64,000 bases of DNA. Source: Kaistia soli DSM 19436. Lineage in GTDB: Bacteria; Pseudomonadota; Alphaproteobacteria; Rhizobiales; Kaistiaceae. The notes under the pieces are model-generated. The model saw only the letters and a list, made by a program, of their open reading frames with translations, ran no database searches and was not told the origin of the DNA. The DNA lies in NCBI RefSeq assembly GCF_900129325.1, contig NZ_FQUP01000001.1:1592615-1656614 (forward strand), given 5' to 3'. Shown in pieces: positions 35,237 through 44,237 of this stretch. The position numbers were made by a program, and so were the translations under genes. How positions within the stretch are numbered: position 1 is the stretch's first letter; the number at the start of each line of letters is the position of its first letter.

Positions 35237-36739
35237 TCACGGCATCGCGAAGATGGGTTTCAGCGCTTCGTATGTGGCGCGATATCGGGCGTAGCCCCGA
35301 TCATAGACGTCCCGGTTGGCGTCGATCGGCGTGATCAGATCGCCTTGGCGGGCAAGGGCACTGACGCCTGCCCAGTCGGTTGCAAGGCCGCTGCCGATCG
35401 CAGCGACCCACGCGGCGCCGACTGACGAGCCATAGGGGTTCTCGAGCAGGCGCACCGGCAGGCCGACAATGTCGGCGACGATCTGCATCCAGATCCGGCT
35501 CTTGGTGCCGCCATCCGAGGCGAACACTCGTGCGGGCTGATGACCCATCTCCTGCAGCACATCTAGATGGTGTCGGAACCCATAGGCGATAGCTTCGAGC
35601 AGCGAACGCCAGATATGACCGCGGCCATGGCTGAGGCTGAGGCCGGTGAAGGTGCCGCGCGCCAGCGGATCATGGATCGGCGTCTTTTCGCCGAGGAAAT
35701 AGGGCAGGCAGAGTACCCCGTCACTGCCGGCCGGAACGCTGGCGGCGAGCGCGTCGAGGGCGACATGCGGACGCTCCTCGCCATTGGTTGTTCCGATGAG
35801 ACCGGCGAGCCAATTGAGCGCCGAGCCCGAGGCCGCCATGCAGCCGTTCGGCGCATAGACGCCGGGCACGAGGTGATAATCAAGATAGAGACGCGGATCG
35901 GGTGTTGCCGTTGCCGCGGCGACGACAATATCGCCGGCGCCTCCGAATTTGAGCAGAACGTCACCGGGCTCAGCGATGCCGGCGGCGAGCGCCGAGGCGA
36001 TGTGGTCGGCGGCGCCGCCGAAGACGGGCAGTCCTTCGGGGAGCCCGGTCAAGGCCGCGGCTTCAGCCGATACGGTGCCCATCCGCTCATGCGTCACCGT
36101 TCGGTCAGGAACGGCGCTGCGGGGAATGCCAGCAAGGCTCACGAGATCGTCGGCGATGCGGTGATCGGCGAGGTCGGTGAACCCGGCCTCAAGCGCCCAG
36201 TTCTGCTCGACGGCGCGGCGGCCGGTCAGGCGGAAGTTGATATAGTCATAGGAACCGAACACCGTGGCGATGCGGGCGAACACATCGGCCTCATGCCGCG
36301 CGATCCACCGCAGTTTGGCCGCGACCAGTTGCTGGTTCACACCATTGCCAGCGCGCGCCAGGAACGCGGCCTCATCGAGTTCGGCCTTCAGGGCGTCGAC
36401 TTCGGCGCTGACGCGGCCGTCGCTCTGCTGGATGCTCGGGCGAAGCACCGCGCCGTCCACGTCGAGCAGCACCACGGCCGGCAGCATGCCCGTTACGCAG
36501 AGGCCGGCGAGGCTGGCTGGACCGCCCGGCAATGCCGCGACGATCTCCCGGAGAATGGCGACGCAATTCGCCCACCACTCGGCCGGATCCTCCTCTGCCC
36601 AGCCCGGAAAGGGCGAAGAGAGGGTTACCGGCTTTGAGGCGACATGCAGGATCTCGCCCGGCGGCCGCACCGCGATGCCGATGGTCGAGGTCGTGCCGAT
36701 ATCGAGGCCGATGACGGTGTCCGGGCGGGCCGAGGTCAT
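35237..36739 (-). CDS. FGGY-family carbohydrate kinase (xylulokinase-like)
   Basis: 500 residues. The N-terminal phosphate loop is VIGLDIGTTSTIGIAV. The catalytic Asp is in FGGAADHIASALA and the C-terminal ATP site in ASDGGTKSRIWMQIVAD, with the family signature GLSLSHGRGHIWRSLLEAIA. It phosphorylates a pentulose or related polyol-derived sugar. The start is 8 bases after the btpA-like stop, in an operon with that gene and deoR. Confidence 0.88.
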   Translation of the reverse strand: MTSARPDTVIGLDIGTTSTIGIAVRPPGEILHVASKPVTLSSPFPGWAEEDPAEWWANCVAILREIVAALPGGPASLAGLCVTGMLPAVVLLDVDGAVLRPSIQQSDGRVSAEVDALKAELDEAAFLARAGNGVNQQLVAAKLRWIARHEADVFARIATVFGSYDYINFRLTGRRAVEQNWALEAGFTDLADHRIADDLVSLAGIPRSAVPDRTVTHERMGTVSAEAAALTGLPEGLPVFGGAADHIASALAAGIAEPGDVLLKFGGAGDIVVAAATATPDPRLYLDYHLVPGVYAPNGCMAASGSALNWLAGLIGTTNGEERPHVALDALAASVPAGSDGVLCLPYFLGEKTPIHDPLARGTFTGLSLSHGRGHIWRSLLEAIAYGFRHHLDVLQEMGHQPARVFASDGGTKSRIWMQIVADIVGLPVRLLENPYGSSVGAAWVAAIGSGLATDWAGVSALARQGDLITPIDANRDVYDRGYARYRATYEALKPIFAMP

Positions 36740-36747
36740 GATGCGGG

Positions 36748-37548
36748 TCAGACGATCGCGTCGACGACGTCCATGAAGCGCTTGACGCGATCCGCGTCGA
36801 CGGCGTTCCAGGTGTCGCCATCGACCTTGAAATGCGTGCCGACAATGACGCCGTCGGCATAGGTCATGACCTCGCGGACATTCTCCAGTCGAACGCCGGT
36901 GTTGGCGAAGATCGGGACATTCTTGACGGCTTCGGAGACGGCGCGAAGATCGGACGTCTCGGCCGGCTGGCCGGTGATCGGGCCGGAAACGAGGATTGCG
37001 TCGGCGAGCGATGAAAAGACGGCGCTCTTGGCGCGCAGCGCGATCGGCCGATGATCGAGGCTCGCGGCGAATTCTGCATTGATGTTGAAGAGCAGCTTCA
37101 GGTCCGGACGGCCAAGGTCGCGGCGAAGACGCAGCGCCTCGGCGGCATTCGGCTGCCAGAGGCCCATATCCGAGGCGAACAGCCCCGTGAAGATCTCGCG
37201 CGCGAAGGAGGCGCCGGTCGCGCAGGCAATCGCCACCGAGGCCGAGGGATCCCAGAGATAGTTGACGCCGAAGGGTACCTTCATCATCGGCTTCAGGGCC
37301 TGGATGACGGCGGTCATCGCCGCGATCGTTGCCGAGCTTGCCTTGAAGACATAGGGCCGGTCGTTCTCGTTGCCGAACATCACCGAATGGATACCGCCAG
37401 CCTGCAGTTTCTCGAGATCGCTTGCGGCGTTCTCGATCAGCTTCTCGACGCCGCCATCGGCATCATAGAGCGGCGTGCCGGGCAGGGCGCCGATATGGAC
37501 CATGCCGACCACGACCTTGCGACGTGCGCCGAAGAAATCAAAAACCAT
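36748..37548 (-). CDS. BtpA/SgcQ-family protein
   Basis: 266 residues, a phosphoribosylanthranilate-isomerase-like TIM barrel (VVVGMVHIGALPGTPLY start; DAILVSGPITGQPAETSDLR; DGVIVGTHFKVDGDTWNAVD end). The family name comes from cyanobacterial photosystem I assembly. In heterotrophs such genes sit beside sugar kinases, as here, and an aldolase or isomerase role is plausible but unproven. The start at 37548 (AAGGGG upstream) is preferred over 37596 and 37641. Confidence 0.82.
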   Translation of the reverse strand: MVFDFFGARRKVVVGMVHIGALPGTPLYDADGGVEKLIENAASDLEKLQAGGIHSVMFGNENDRPYVFKASSATIAAMTAVIQALKPMMKVPFGVNYLWDPSASVAIACATGASFAREIFTGLFASDMGLWQPNAAEALRLRRDLGRPDLKLLFNINAEFAASLDHRPIALRAKSAVFSSLADAILVSGPITGQPAETSDLRAVSEAVKNVPIFANTGVRLENVREVMTYADGVIVGTHFKVDGDTWNAVDADRVKRFMDVVDAIV

Positions 37549-37612
37549 TCCGTTAATCCCCTTGGCGGGGGCCGATCCTGCCGGCCGCCGCTTCATGTCA
37601 GAACTGAAAAAA

Positions 37613-38464
37613 CTATCCTGCGATGCGCTCGGCGACGGCACCGGCCACGATCACCTGGACCTCCGCCGCCTCGAGCGCCCTTGCCAGGTGGTTCGGGGGC
37701 GGCGCGTCGGTGACAAGCACGTCCGCGCCCGCGATGTCGCAGACGCGCGCCAGCGAACGATGGTCGAATTTCGAGGAATCGCAGAGAATGACGATCTGGT
37801 CGGCGCGAGCGATGAAGGCGCGCTTCACCTCGCTGTCCTCGACCGAATAGTCAAAAAAGCCGGCTTCGATCAGGCCTGATACACCTATGAAGACGCGGTC
37901 GAGGTTGTAATTGGCGAGTTCGCCGACGGCGCGCGAGCCGACCACAGACTGTTCGGGATTGCGGACCTCGCCGCCGAGCACATAGACCGGGCTCTTGGAT
38001 GCAGAGAGAACCATGGCGGCGCGCAGGCTGTTGGTAAAGACGCGAAGGTCAGCCCGCTCCACGATCGCCTCGGCGAGCGTCAGGGTCGATGTGCCAACAT
38101 CAAGGCCGATAGTCTCGCTGGGCCCGATCAGCGATGCGGCGGCATGGGCGATCGCCGTCTTCTCGCGGGCATTGCGATGACGCCGACGCTTGAAGGCCGG
38201 CTCCTCCAGATCGAACACCTCGCGCGGGCTGGTGGCGGCCGAAACGGCGCCGCCATGGGTGCGTGCGAGCAGACCGCGCTCCTCCAGGACGACCAGATCG
38301 CGACGGATCGTCATCTCGGAGACGTTGAGATTGGACGCAATCTGCGACACGGAGACGAAACCGTCCATCTCGACCACATCAAGGATCAGCGACTGGCGCG
38401 CACCAGCCGGCATGCGTCCAAAACCGACGGCTGGGTCATAGCTGGGGAGGTCGTCCGTATGCAT
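37613..38464 (-). CDS. DeoR-family transcriptional regulator
   Basis: 283 residues. The HTH is in VSVSQIASNLNVSEMTIRRDL with the diagnostic RTHGGAV wing, followed by the DeoR sensor domain (IGLDVGTSTLTLAEAI; FTNSL; VFIGVSG). It is upstream of the btpA-like and FGGY genes and divergent from an SDR gene; the spacer carries repeated GTTCGG elements. Expected ligand: the sugar phosphate made by the module. Confidence 0.88.
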   Translation of the reverse strand: MHTDDLPSYDPAVGFGRMPAGARQSLILDVVEMDGFVSVSQIASNLNVSEMTIRRDLVVLEERGLLARTHGGAVSAATSPREVFDLEEPAFKRRRHRNAREKTAIAHAAASLIGPSETIGLDVGTSTLTLAEAIVERADLRVFTNSLRAAMVLSASKSPVYVLGGEVRNPEQSVVGSRAVGELANYNLDRVFIGVSGLIEAGFFDYSVEDSEVKRAFIARADQIVILCDSSKFDHRSLARVCDIAGADVLVTDAPPPNHLARALEAAEVQVIVAGAVAERIAG

Positions 38465-38523
38465 TCCAGGGCGCCCTTAGAATCTGCCGCGGCGAGGTAG
38501 TTGCCACGTTCAGACTGTAACAG

Positions 38524-38577
38524 GTTCGAACATAACCGAACATGAACCGGAAGTTCGGCGTTGTAAAGTGTTCGGTT
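38524..38577. promoter_or_regulatory. cluster of GTTCG elements, candidate DeoR operators
   Basis: Within the deoR-SDR divergent spacer: palindrome GTTCGAAC (38524-38531), AACCGAAC (38534-38541), AAGTTCGG (38551-38558) and GTTCGGTT (38570-38577). The second and fourth are perfect inverted copies of each other, 28 bases apart. This spacing suits looping by a DeoR oligomer. Confidence 0.6.
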
Positions 38578-38628
38578 TTGCGCTTCCTTAGCGCCTTCAA
38601 AATCCGAGCCGTGAGGAGCTGACAAGGT

Positions 38629-39411
38629 ATGGCGGGCATATTCGACTTGACGGGCCGCAAGGCCCTTGTCACCGGTGGCGCCAAGGGTATCGGCGCTGCG
38701 ATTGTCCGCGCCCTCGACCGGGCCGGCGCGACGGTCGCGATCGCCGACCTCGACGTGATGGCAGCGCAGACGGTCATCGCCGAGCTCAGCAATGGCGGCT
38801 TCGCGGTTGAGATCGACGTCACCAAGCGCGCCTCGGTCGAGCATGCGATGGGCCAGGCGATCGAAGGCCTCGGCGGCCTCGATATCCTCTGCGCCAATGC
38901 GGGCGTCTCGACCATGCGTCCGGCAGTGGATATCACCGACGAGGAATGGGACTTCAATTTCGACGTCAACGCCCGCGGCGTCTTCCTCACAAACCAGATC
39001 GCGACGCGCTATTTCCTTGCCGAGAAGAAGCCGGCGGTGATCGTGAATACCGCTTCGCTGGCCGCCAAGGTCGGCGCCCCGCTGCTCGCCCATTACTCGG
39101 CCTCGAAGTTTGCCGTTTTCGGCTGGACGCAGGCGCTGGCGCGCGAACTCGCTCCGAAGGGCATCCGCGTCAACTGCGTCTGCCCCGGCTTCGTGAAGAC
39201 CTCGATGCAGGAGCGCGAGATCGTATGGGAAGCCGAGCTGCGCGGCATGACGCCGGAGGCCGTGCGGGCGGAATATGTGTCGCTGACGCCACTCGGCCGC
39301 ATCGAAGAGCCCGAGGATGTGGCCGACGTCGTGGTTTTCCTTGCATCTGACGCGTCACGGTTCATGACCGGGCAGGGCATCAACATCACCGGCGGCTTCC
39401 GTATGGATTAA
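38629..39411 (+). CDS. SDR-family sugar/polyol dehydrogenase
   Basis: 260 residues. Cofactor loop VTGGAKGIGAAIV, Asp at IADLD (NAD preference), catalytic Ser in NTASLAA, YSASK motif, C-terminal GQGINITGGFRMD. It is divergent from deoR and likely oxidises the polyol whose keto product is phosphorylated by the FGGY kinase (inference). Confidence 0.86.
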   Translation: MAGIFDLTGRKALVTGGAKGIGAAIVRALDRAGATVAIADLDVMAAQTVIAELSNGGFAVEIDVTKRASVEHAMGQAIEGLGGLDILCANAGVSTMRPAVDITDEEWDFNFDVNARGVFLTNQIATRYFLAEKKPAVIVNTASLAAKVGAPLLAHYSASKFAVFGWTQALARELAPKGIRVNCVCPGFVKTSMQEREIVWEAELRGMTPEAVRAEYVSLTPLGRIEEPEDVADVVVFLASDASRFMTGQGINITGGFRMD

Positions 39412-39459
39412 CGCCGGCGACGTGGGCGCCCGCCCGTCGTCGCAACAGGCGCTGGTTCA

Positions 39460-40743
39460 ATGCAGAAATGGACTGAGTTCGGATCTGTCTGGCGACGCCG
39501 GACTGCCACGACTGGCGGGGCCGTACTGATCGGCCTCGTTGCACTCGCATTCGCTGCGTCTGCCGATGCGGCGCAGGAAGCCTTTCACTGGATCCTCGAC
39601 CGATTTCCGCTCGCGCCGCTTCTGCTGACGCCAGCGGCCTATGGTTTGATCGTCTGGACGACGCGGCGCTTCGCGCCGGAAGCGCGCGGCTCCGGCATCC
39701 CGCAGGTCATCGCTGGATCGCACAACGCTGCATCCGAAGCAAATGCGCGGCTGACGTCGCTGAGGACGGCCGCCTTCAAGTTCGTTTTGACCGTCCTCGC
39801 GCTCTTTGCCGGCGGCTCCGTCGGGCGCGAGGGACCGACCGTCCAGATCAGCGCCGCAATCATGGAAGCGACGCATCGCCTGTTCCGTGTGCCGCTGACG
39901 GCTGCAGTCACCATCGCCGGCGGCGCGGCGGGCGTCTCGGCAGCCTTCAACACGCCGCTTGCAGGCGTCGCATTCGCGATCGAGGAACTCGCTTCGGCCT
40001 ATGAGCAGCGCCTCGCGCTTCTCGTGATGGCGGCCGTCATGATCTCAGGCCTCGTCAGCCTCGGGATCGCCGGCGACTATCTCTATTTCGGCGCAGTCCA
40101 TGATGCGCTGACGATCAAGGCCGCCATCATGATCGCCCCGGTCGCGGGCGTTCTCGGCGGCCTGTCGGGCGGCGTGTTCTCCCGGATCATGCTCTGGTTT
40201 ACGGCGAGCGACTGGAGCCCGGTCGCGAAGCTCCGCCAGCGCCCGATTCTGTGGGCCGTGCTGGCGGGTCTCATCATCGCGCTGATCGGCGTCTTCGGAG
40301 CGGGCCTCACCTGGGGGACTGGCTATGGCGTCTCTCGCAACATCATCGAGGGTGGCACCGAGCCGCTCTGGTTCGGCCCGGCCAAGATGGCGACCACGCT
40401 GTTGACGGCGCTTTCCGGCATTCCCGGCGGCATCTTCGCGCCCTCGCTCGCCGCCGGAACGGGACTGGGGCAGATGCTTTCGGCGATCTTCCCCGACCAG
40501 CCGGTTGGGGCTGTCGTCCTTTTGGGGATGATCGCCTATTTCGTCGGCGTCGTGCGGGCGCCGCTGACAGCCGTGCTCATCGTTTCCGAGATGACCGACA
40601 GCCACAAGCTGATCCTCCCGCTCTTTGCGGCTGCGATCATCGCTGATGGAGTCTCGGCCCTGATCTGCAAGGAGCGGCTCTATCACGGCCTCTCGCGCGG
40701 CTTCCGCGACAAGCCGGAGGCGCCGCCCACAACGGCCGCGTGA
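39460..40743 (+). CDS. ClC-family chloride/proton antiporter
   Basis: 427 residues, about a dozen membrane helices. Ion-path motifs are present: GSGIPQV (selectivity serine), GREGPTVQ (gating Glu), and GGIFAPSLAAG. AFAIEEL retains the inner proton-transfer Glu, so this should be an exchanger rather than a channel. No CBS domains follow, unlike many homologues. Confidence 0.9.
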   Translation: MQKWTEFGSVWRRRTATTGGAVLIGLVALAFAASADAAQEAFHWILDRFPLAPLLLTPAAYGLIVWTTRRFAPEARGSGIPQVIAGSHNAASEANARLTSLRTAAFKFVLTVLALFAGGSVGREGPTVQISAAIMEATHRLFRVPLTAAVTIAGGAAGVSAAFNTPLAGVAFAIEELASAYEQRLALLVMAAVMISGLVSLGIAGDYLYFGAVHDALTIKAAIMIAPVAGVLGGLSGGVFSRIMLWFTASDWSPVAKLRQRPILWAVLAGLIIALIGVFGAGLTWGTGYGVSRNIIEGGTEPLWFGPAKMATTLLTALSGIPGGIFAPSLAAGTGLGQMLSAIFPDQPVGAVVLLGMIAYFVGVVRAPLTAVLIVSEMTDSHKLILPLFAAAIIADGVSALICKERLYHGLSRGFRDKPEAPPTTAA

Positions 40744-40817
40744 CACGTCGTCAGGCTTGCCTTCGTGCTTTCCAGCCCGTCCTATGCTGCGACCTAGAAT
40801 GGTGAGCGGAGGAAGCG

Positions 40818-41777
40818 ATGACGAGGGTCGTGATCATCGGCGGCAGCGGGCATGTCGGCACCTATCTGGTGCCGCGGCTGGTCGAGGCCGGCTATCATGT
40901 TGTGAATGTCAGCCGCGGACAGCGGCAGCCCTATACGCCGCACCATGCCTGGGCGGCGGTCGAGCAGGTCGTGATCGACCGCGAATCGGCCGAAGGCGAC
41001 GACACGTTCGGCGGCGCCATCTTCGATCTGAAGCCCGACATCCTCATCGACATGACCTGCTTCACGCTGGCGAGCGCGAAGGAGATCGTCGAGGCCGTGA
41101 AGGGAGAGGTCGAGCATTTCCTGCACACTGGAACGATCTGGGTGCATGGCCCGAGTGTCACCGTTCCGACGACGGAGATGCAGCCGCGCCGGCCTTTCGG
41201 CGACTACGGCATCCAGAAGGCCGCCATCGAGGCGTATCTGCTGCACGAAGCGCGGCGCAACGGCTTTCCAGCTACGATCGTCCATCCCGGCCATATCGTC
41301 GGCCGCGGCTGGGAACCGCTCAATCCAGAAGGCCATTTCGACCCGGCTGTCTTCACCCGCCTCGCCAAGGGCGAGGAAGTCCTCATTCCCAATTTCGGCA
41401 TGGAGACGGTCCACCATGTTCACGCCGACGACGTGGCGCAGATGTTCATGCGCGCGATCGCCAGGCGGAGTTCCGCCATCGGCGAGGCTTTCCATACCGT
41501 TTCGCCGGCCGCAGTGACGCTACGCGGCTATGCCGAGGCGATGGCCGCCTGGTTCGGTCGGGAGCCGAACCTTGCCTTGCTGCCCTGGCCGGAATGGAAG
41601 ACTCGGCAGAGCGATCGCGACGCCCAGGCGACATGGGACCATATCGCCCACAGCCCGAACTGCTCGATCGAGAAGGCGAGAACGATGCTGGGCTATGAGC
41701 CGCGATACACTTCACTCGAGGCCGTGCAGGAATCAGTTGCCTGGCTGATCGATAAGGGCGTCGTCGGCCTCGGCTGA
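40818..41777 (+). CDS. NAD-dependent epimerase/dehydratase-family protein
   Basis: 319 residues, an extended SDR: N-terminal IIGGSGHVGTYLVPRLV, then VNVSRG. The active-site YxxxK equivalent is in YGIQKAA, and HPGHIVGRGW follows. The substrate is unknown; context gives little (ClC gene upstream, FUSC-like gene 15 bases downstream). Confidence 0.8.
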   Translation: MTRVVIIGGSGHVGTYLVPRLVEAGYHVVNVSRGQRQPYTPHHAWAAVEQVVIDRESAEGDDTFGGAIFDLKPDILIDMTCFTLASAKEIVEAVKGEVEHFLHTGTIWVHGPSVTVPTTEMQPRRPFGDYGIQKAAIEAYLLHEARRNGFPATIVHPGHIVGRGWEPLNPEGHFDPAVFTRLAKGEEVLIPNFGMETVHHVHADDVAQMFMRAIARRSSAIGEAFHTVSPAAVTLRGYAEAMAAWFGREPNLALLPWPEWKTRQSDRDAQATWDHIAHSPNCSIEKARTMLGYEPRYTSLEAVQESVAWLIDKGVVGLG

Positions 41778-41791
41778 CGGGAGCCGCGGGG

Positions 41792-42850
41792 GTGGCGGTG
41801 TTCGAAGCGATCTCAGGCTGGTTCGAGCGCGTCGATCCCGGAACTCATCGCCGGGTCAAGGGCCTTCGGCTTGTGACGGCCTTCGGCCTCGCCGCCATGA
41901 TGGGGACGTTGCATGCAGTCGCTTCAGGCGTCGCGAATGGCGGCACGCTCAGCTTTCTGGCGGGCGGCTTCGCACTCTGGGCGAGCGTTTCGGAAGCGCG
42001 AATCCAGCGGCGCGACTCGACCCGCGATCTGCTGCTGCTCTGCCTCGCTGCCGGTATCGGCGCCGTCGTCATGCTGTCCTTTGCCGCCGAGCTCACGGGA
42101 CCCGGCCGGCCCGGCTCCGAGATCATTCTGGCATCCGGAGCCTTCTGCGTCGGCTATCTCAAGCGCTTCGGCGTGCTTGGCGCCGGTATCGGCTCGCAGA
42201 TCTTTATCGGCCAGTTGCTCGCCTATGGTGCGGGACTGACGCATGCGGATTTCGGCACGGTCGTTGTTGCCGTGGCGATCGCTGCCGTCGCCGCGGTGGT
42301 CCCGCGCCTTCTGAGCGGTCCGGCCGAGCATCCGGCCGCCGCGCAAGAAGCGCCCGCCATCGCCAGGGGGCCGCTCAGATCACCGGCGGAACTCGTAATG
42401 GGATGTCAGGCCGCCGTGGCGACGCTTGTCATCGTCGCACTTGATGACCGGTTCGGTCTTGAGGAAGCGAGCTGGGCGATCACCGCTTGCACCTATGTCA
42501 TCGCCAGCACGACCTCTGGCACGCTCGATCGTGTCCGACGGCGCATCTTCGGGACTTTGATCGGCGTGCCCCTTGGCATCGCCTGCCTCCCGCTCGCCAT
42601 CGACGCCCCGCTTCTCGTCTGGTCCGCTGCCGCGATCGCGATGATCATCTATGCCATGGCGCTGCCAAATCGCTACGACGTCGCGTGCGGCGCCTATGCG
42701 TTCACGCTCGTCGTCACGCTCGCCGCGGCCGGCGAGCATTCGACATGGCTTTTCGCCGCACGCATCTGGGAGACGGTGGTGGGGGGCGGGCTCGGACTTG
42801 CCGCAGCGCTCATTCTCCTGCCGCTGCATGCGCCCAAGTCGCCCGGTTAG
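41792..42850 (+). CDS. FUSC-family membrane protein
   Basis: 352 residues from a GTG start, ten or so predicted helices in two bundles separated by a loop (about 170-195). The second bundle has the FUSC-like WAITACTYVIASTTSGTLDRVRRR region. Family members are thought to move aromatic carboxylates or fusaric acid. The frame also contains a second GTG two codons on. Its stop codon is the first part of a dispersed repeat. Confidence 0.7.
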   Translation: MAVFEAISGWFERVDPGTHRRVKGLRLVTAFGLAAMMGTLHAVASGVANGGTLSFLAGGFALWASVSEARIQRRDSTRDLLLLCLAAGIGAVVMLSFAAELTGPGRPGSEIILASGAFCVGYLKRFGVLGAGIGSQIFIGQLLAYGAGLTHADFGTVVVAVAIAAVAAVVPRLLSGPAEHPAAAQEAPAIARGPLRSPAELVMGCQAAVATLVIVALDDRFGLEEASWAITACTYVIASTTSGTLDRVRRRIFGTLIGVPLGIACLPLAIDAPLLVWSAAAIAMIIYAMALPNRYDVACGAYAFTLVVTLAAAGEHSTWLFAARIWETVVGGGLGLAAALILLPLHAPKSPG

Positions 42851-42896
42851 AGCGTTTCCGAGCGAAGTGGGCACCGGTTCACGTGAAGGAAACGCG
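42849..42896. repeat. dispersed ~48-bp palindromic repeat
   Basis: Starts AGAGCGTTTCC and ends GGAAACGCG, with GAGCGAAGTGG-GCACCGGTTC-ACGTGAA between. The outer 8 bases are complementary. I recall closely similar sequences scattered through Rhizobiales intergenic regions. Here it lies between the convergent FUSC and MFS genes, starting at the FUSC stop codon, where it may act as a terminator. Confidence 0.75.
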
Positions 42897-42910
42897 ACAA
42901 GACAATTGAT

Positions 42911-44128
42911 CTAGGCAACTCGCCCTTTTGCATTCGGCCGGAATTCCGTCAGGAAATACAGAAGTCCGACGGCCGGGAAGGCGATGCCGGCGGCGACGAT
43001 CGCCGGCCACCCGCCCCATTCATGCAGCGGACTGGCCACCGCCGAGCCGAGCGCGCCGCCGATGAAGAAGGTGGCGATGTAGAGGCCGTTGAGGCGATTG
43101 CGGATCTCGGGAGCCAGCATGTAGAGCGCGCGCTGACCGAAGACGGTGTTCGCCTGGATGAAGAAATCGAGCAGAATCGCCGCCACGACCATCAGCGCGA
43201 TAGACAACAGATGGCCCGCAAGCCCCGCAAGGGCGAAGGCCGTGATGGTGAGGACGATGGCGGCGCCGGTTCCGGCTCGCGTATAGCCGCGATCGGCAAG
43301 ACGGCCGGCGATCGGTGCAGAGAGGGCGCCGGCTGCGCCCGCGAGCGCGAAGAGGGCGATCTGCGACTGCGAATAATTGAAATCGGCGCCGTGCAGCTCA
43401 AGCGGCACGGCCGTCCAGAACAGGCTGAAATCGGCGAACAGGAAGAACTGATAGATGCCGCGCCGCCGCAGCAGCGGCGTCGTCCTCCAGATCGTGTAGA
43501 GCGAGGCAAGCAGCGCGCCATAGCTCTGTCCGCCATCCGGCCGTCGCCGTGGCAGGAAGCGCATCAGCAGGGCGCAGAGCAGGATCATCGCTGCGGCCGA
43601 AACGCCGAAAACGCCGCGCCAGCCGATGTAATCGGACAGGAATCCGGCGATCGGACGGGCCAGCAGGATGCCGACCATCAGGCCGCTCATCACATTGCCG
43701 ACGGTACGGCCGCGCGATGCCTGATCGGTCATGCTGGCCGCCATCGGCACCAGCATCTGGATGACGCTGGAGGAAAAGCCGATGAACAGCGCTGCCGCCA
43801 GGAAGGGCAGGGCGCTCGGTGCGAACGCCGTCAGCACCAGCGCCACTGCGGTCACCGCGACCGCGATGGTGATCAGGCGCTTGTTCTCGATGATGTCGCC
43901 AAGCGGCACCAGGAGGACAAGCCCGAAGCCATAGCCGATCTGCGTCAGCGTCACGACCAGGCTCGCAACATGCGGCGACAGGCCGACATCCGGCCCGATC
44001 AGCGCGATCAGCGGCTGCGCGTAATAGAGATTGGCCGCGATCGCGCCGCATGAGAACGCGAGCAGGAAGGTGATGGCGGGTGTGATCGTCGGCTGCGGAG
44101 CCGCTGCGGCTGGAGAGCTTGACGTCAT
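42911..44128 (-). CDS. MFS transporter
   Basis: 405 residues, twelve helices. The signature between helices 2 and 3 is VLLVPLGDIIENKR. It has the drug-efflux/arabinose-exporter style of the family. Located 109 bases after the amidohydrolase gene on the same strand, it probably belongs to that operon and exports a product or a toxic intermediate. Confidence 0.86.
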   Translation of the reverse strand: MTSSSPAAAAPQPTITPAITFLLAFSCGAIAANLYYAQPLIALIGPDVGLSPHVASLVVTLTQIGYGFGLVLLVPLGDIIENKRLITIAVAVTAVALVLTAFAPSALPFLAAALFIGFSSSVIQMLVPMAASMTDQASRGRTVGNVMSGLMVGILLARPIAGFLSDYIGWRGVFGVSAAAMILLCALLMRFLPRRRPDGGQSYGALLASLYTIWRTTPLLRRRGIYQFFLFADFSLFWTAVPLELHGADFNYSQSQIALFALAGAAGALSAPIAGRLADRGYTRAGTGAAIVLTITAFALAGLAGHLLSIALMVVAAILLDFFIQANTVFGQRALYMLAPEIRNRLNGLYIATFFIGGALGSAVASPLHEWGGWPAIVAAGIAFPAVGLLYFLTEFRPNAKGRVA

Positions 44129-44237
44129 GAGGACTGCCTTGGGACGCGGCGCGAGGCGCCGGCGGGGCAGAAGACATGCCAGTTTTCGCCGCGAAATCCA
44201 ACAGCGCGCTGATCGCCTACCGCAGGCTGTCCCTTCA

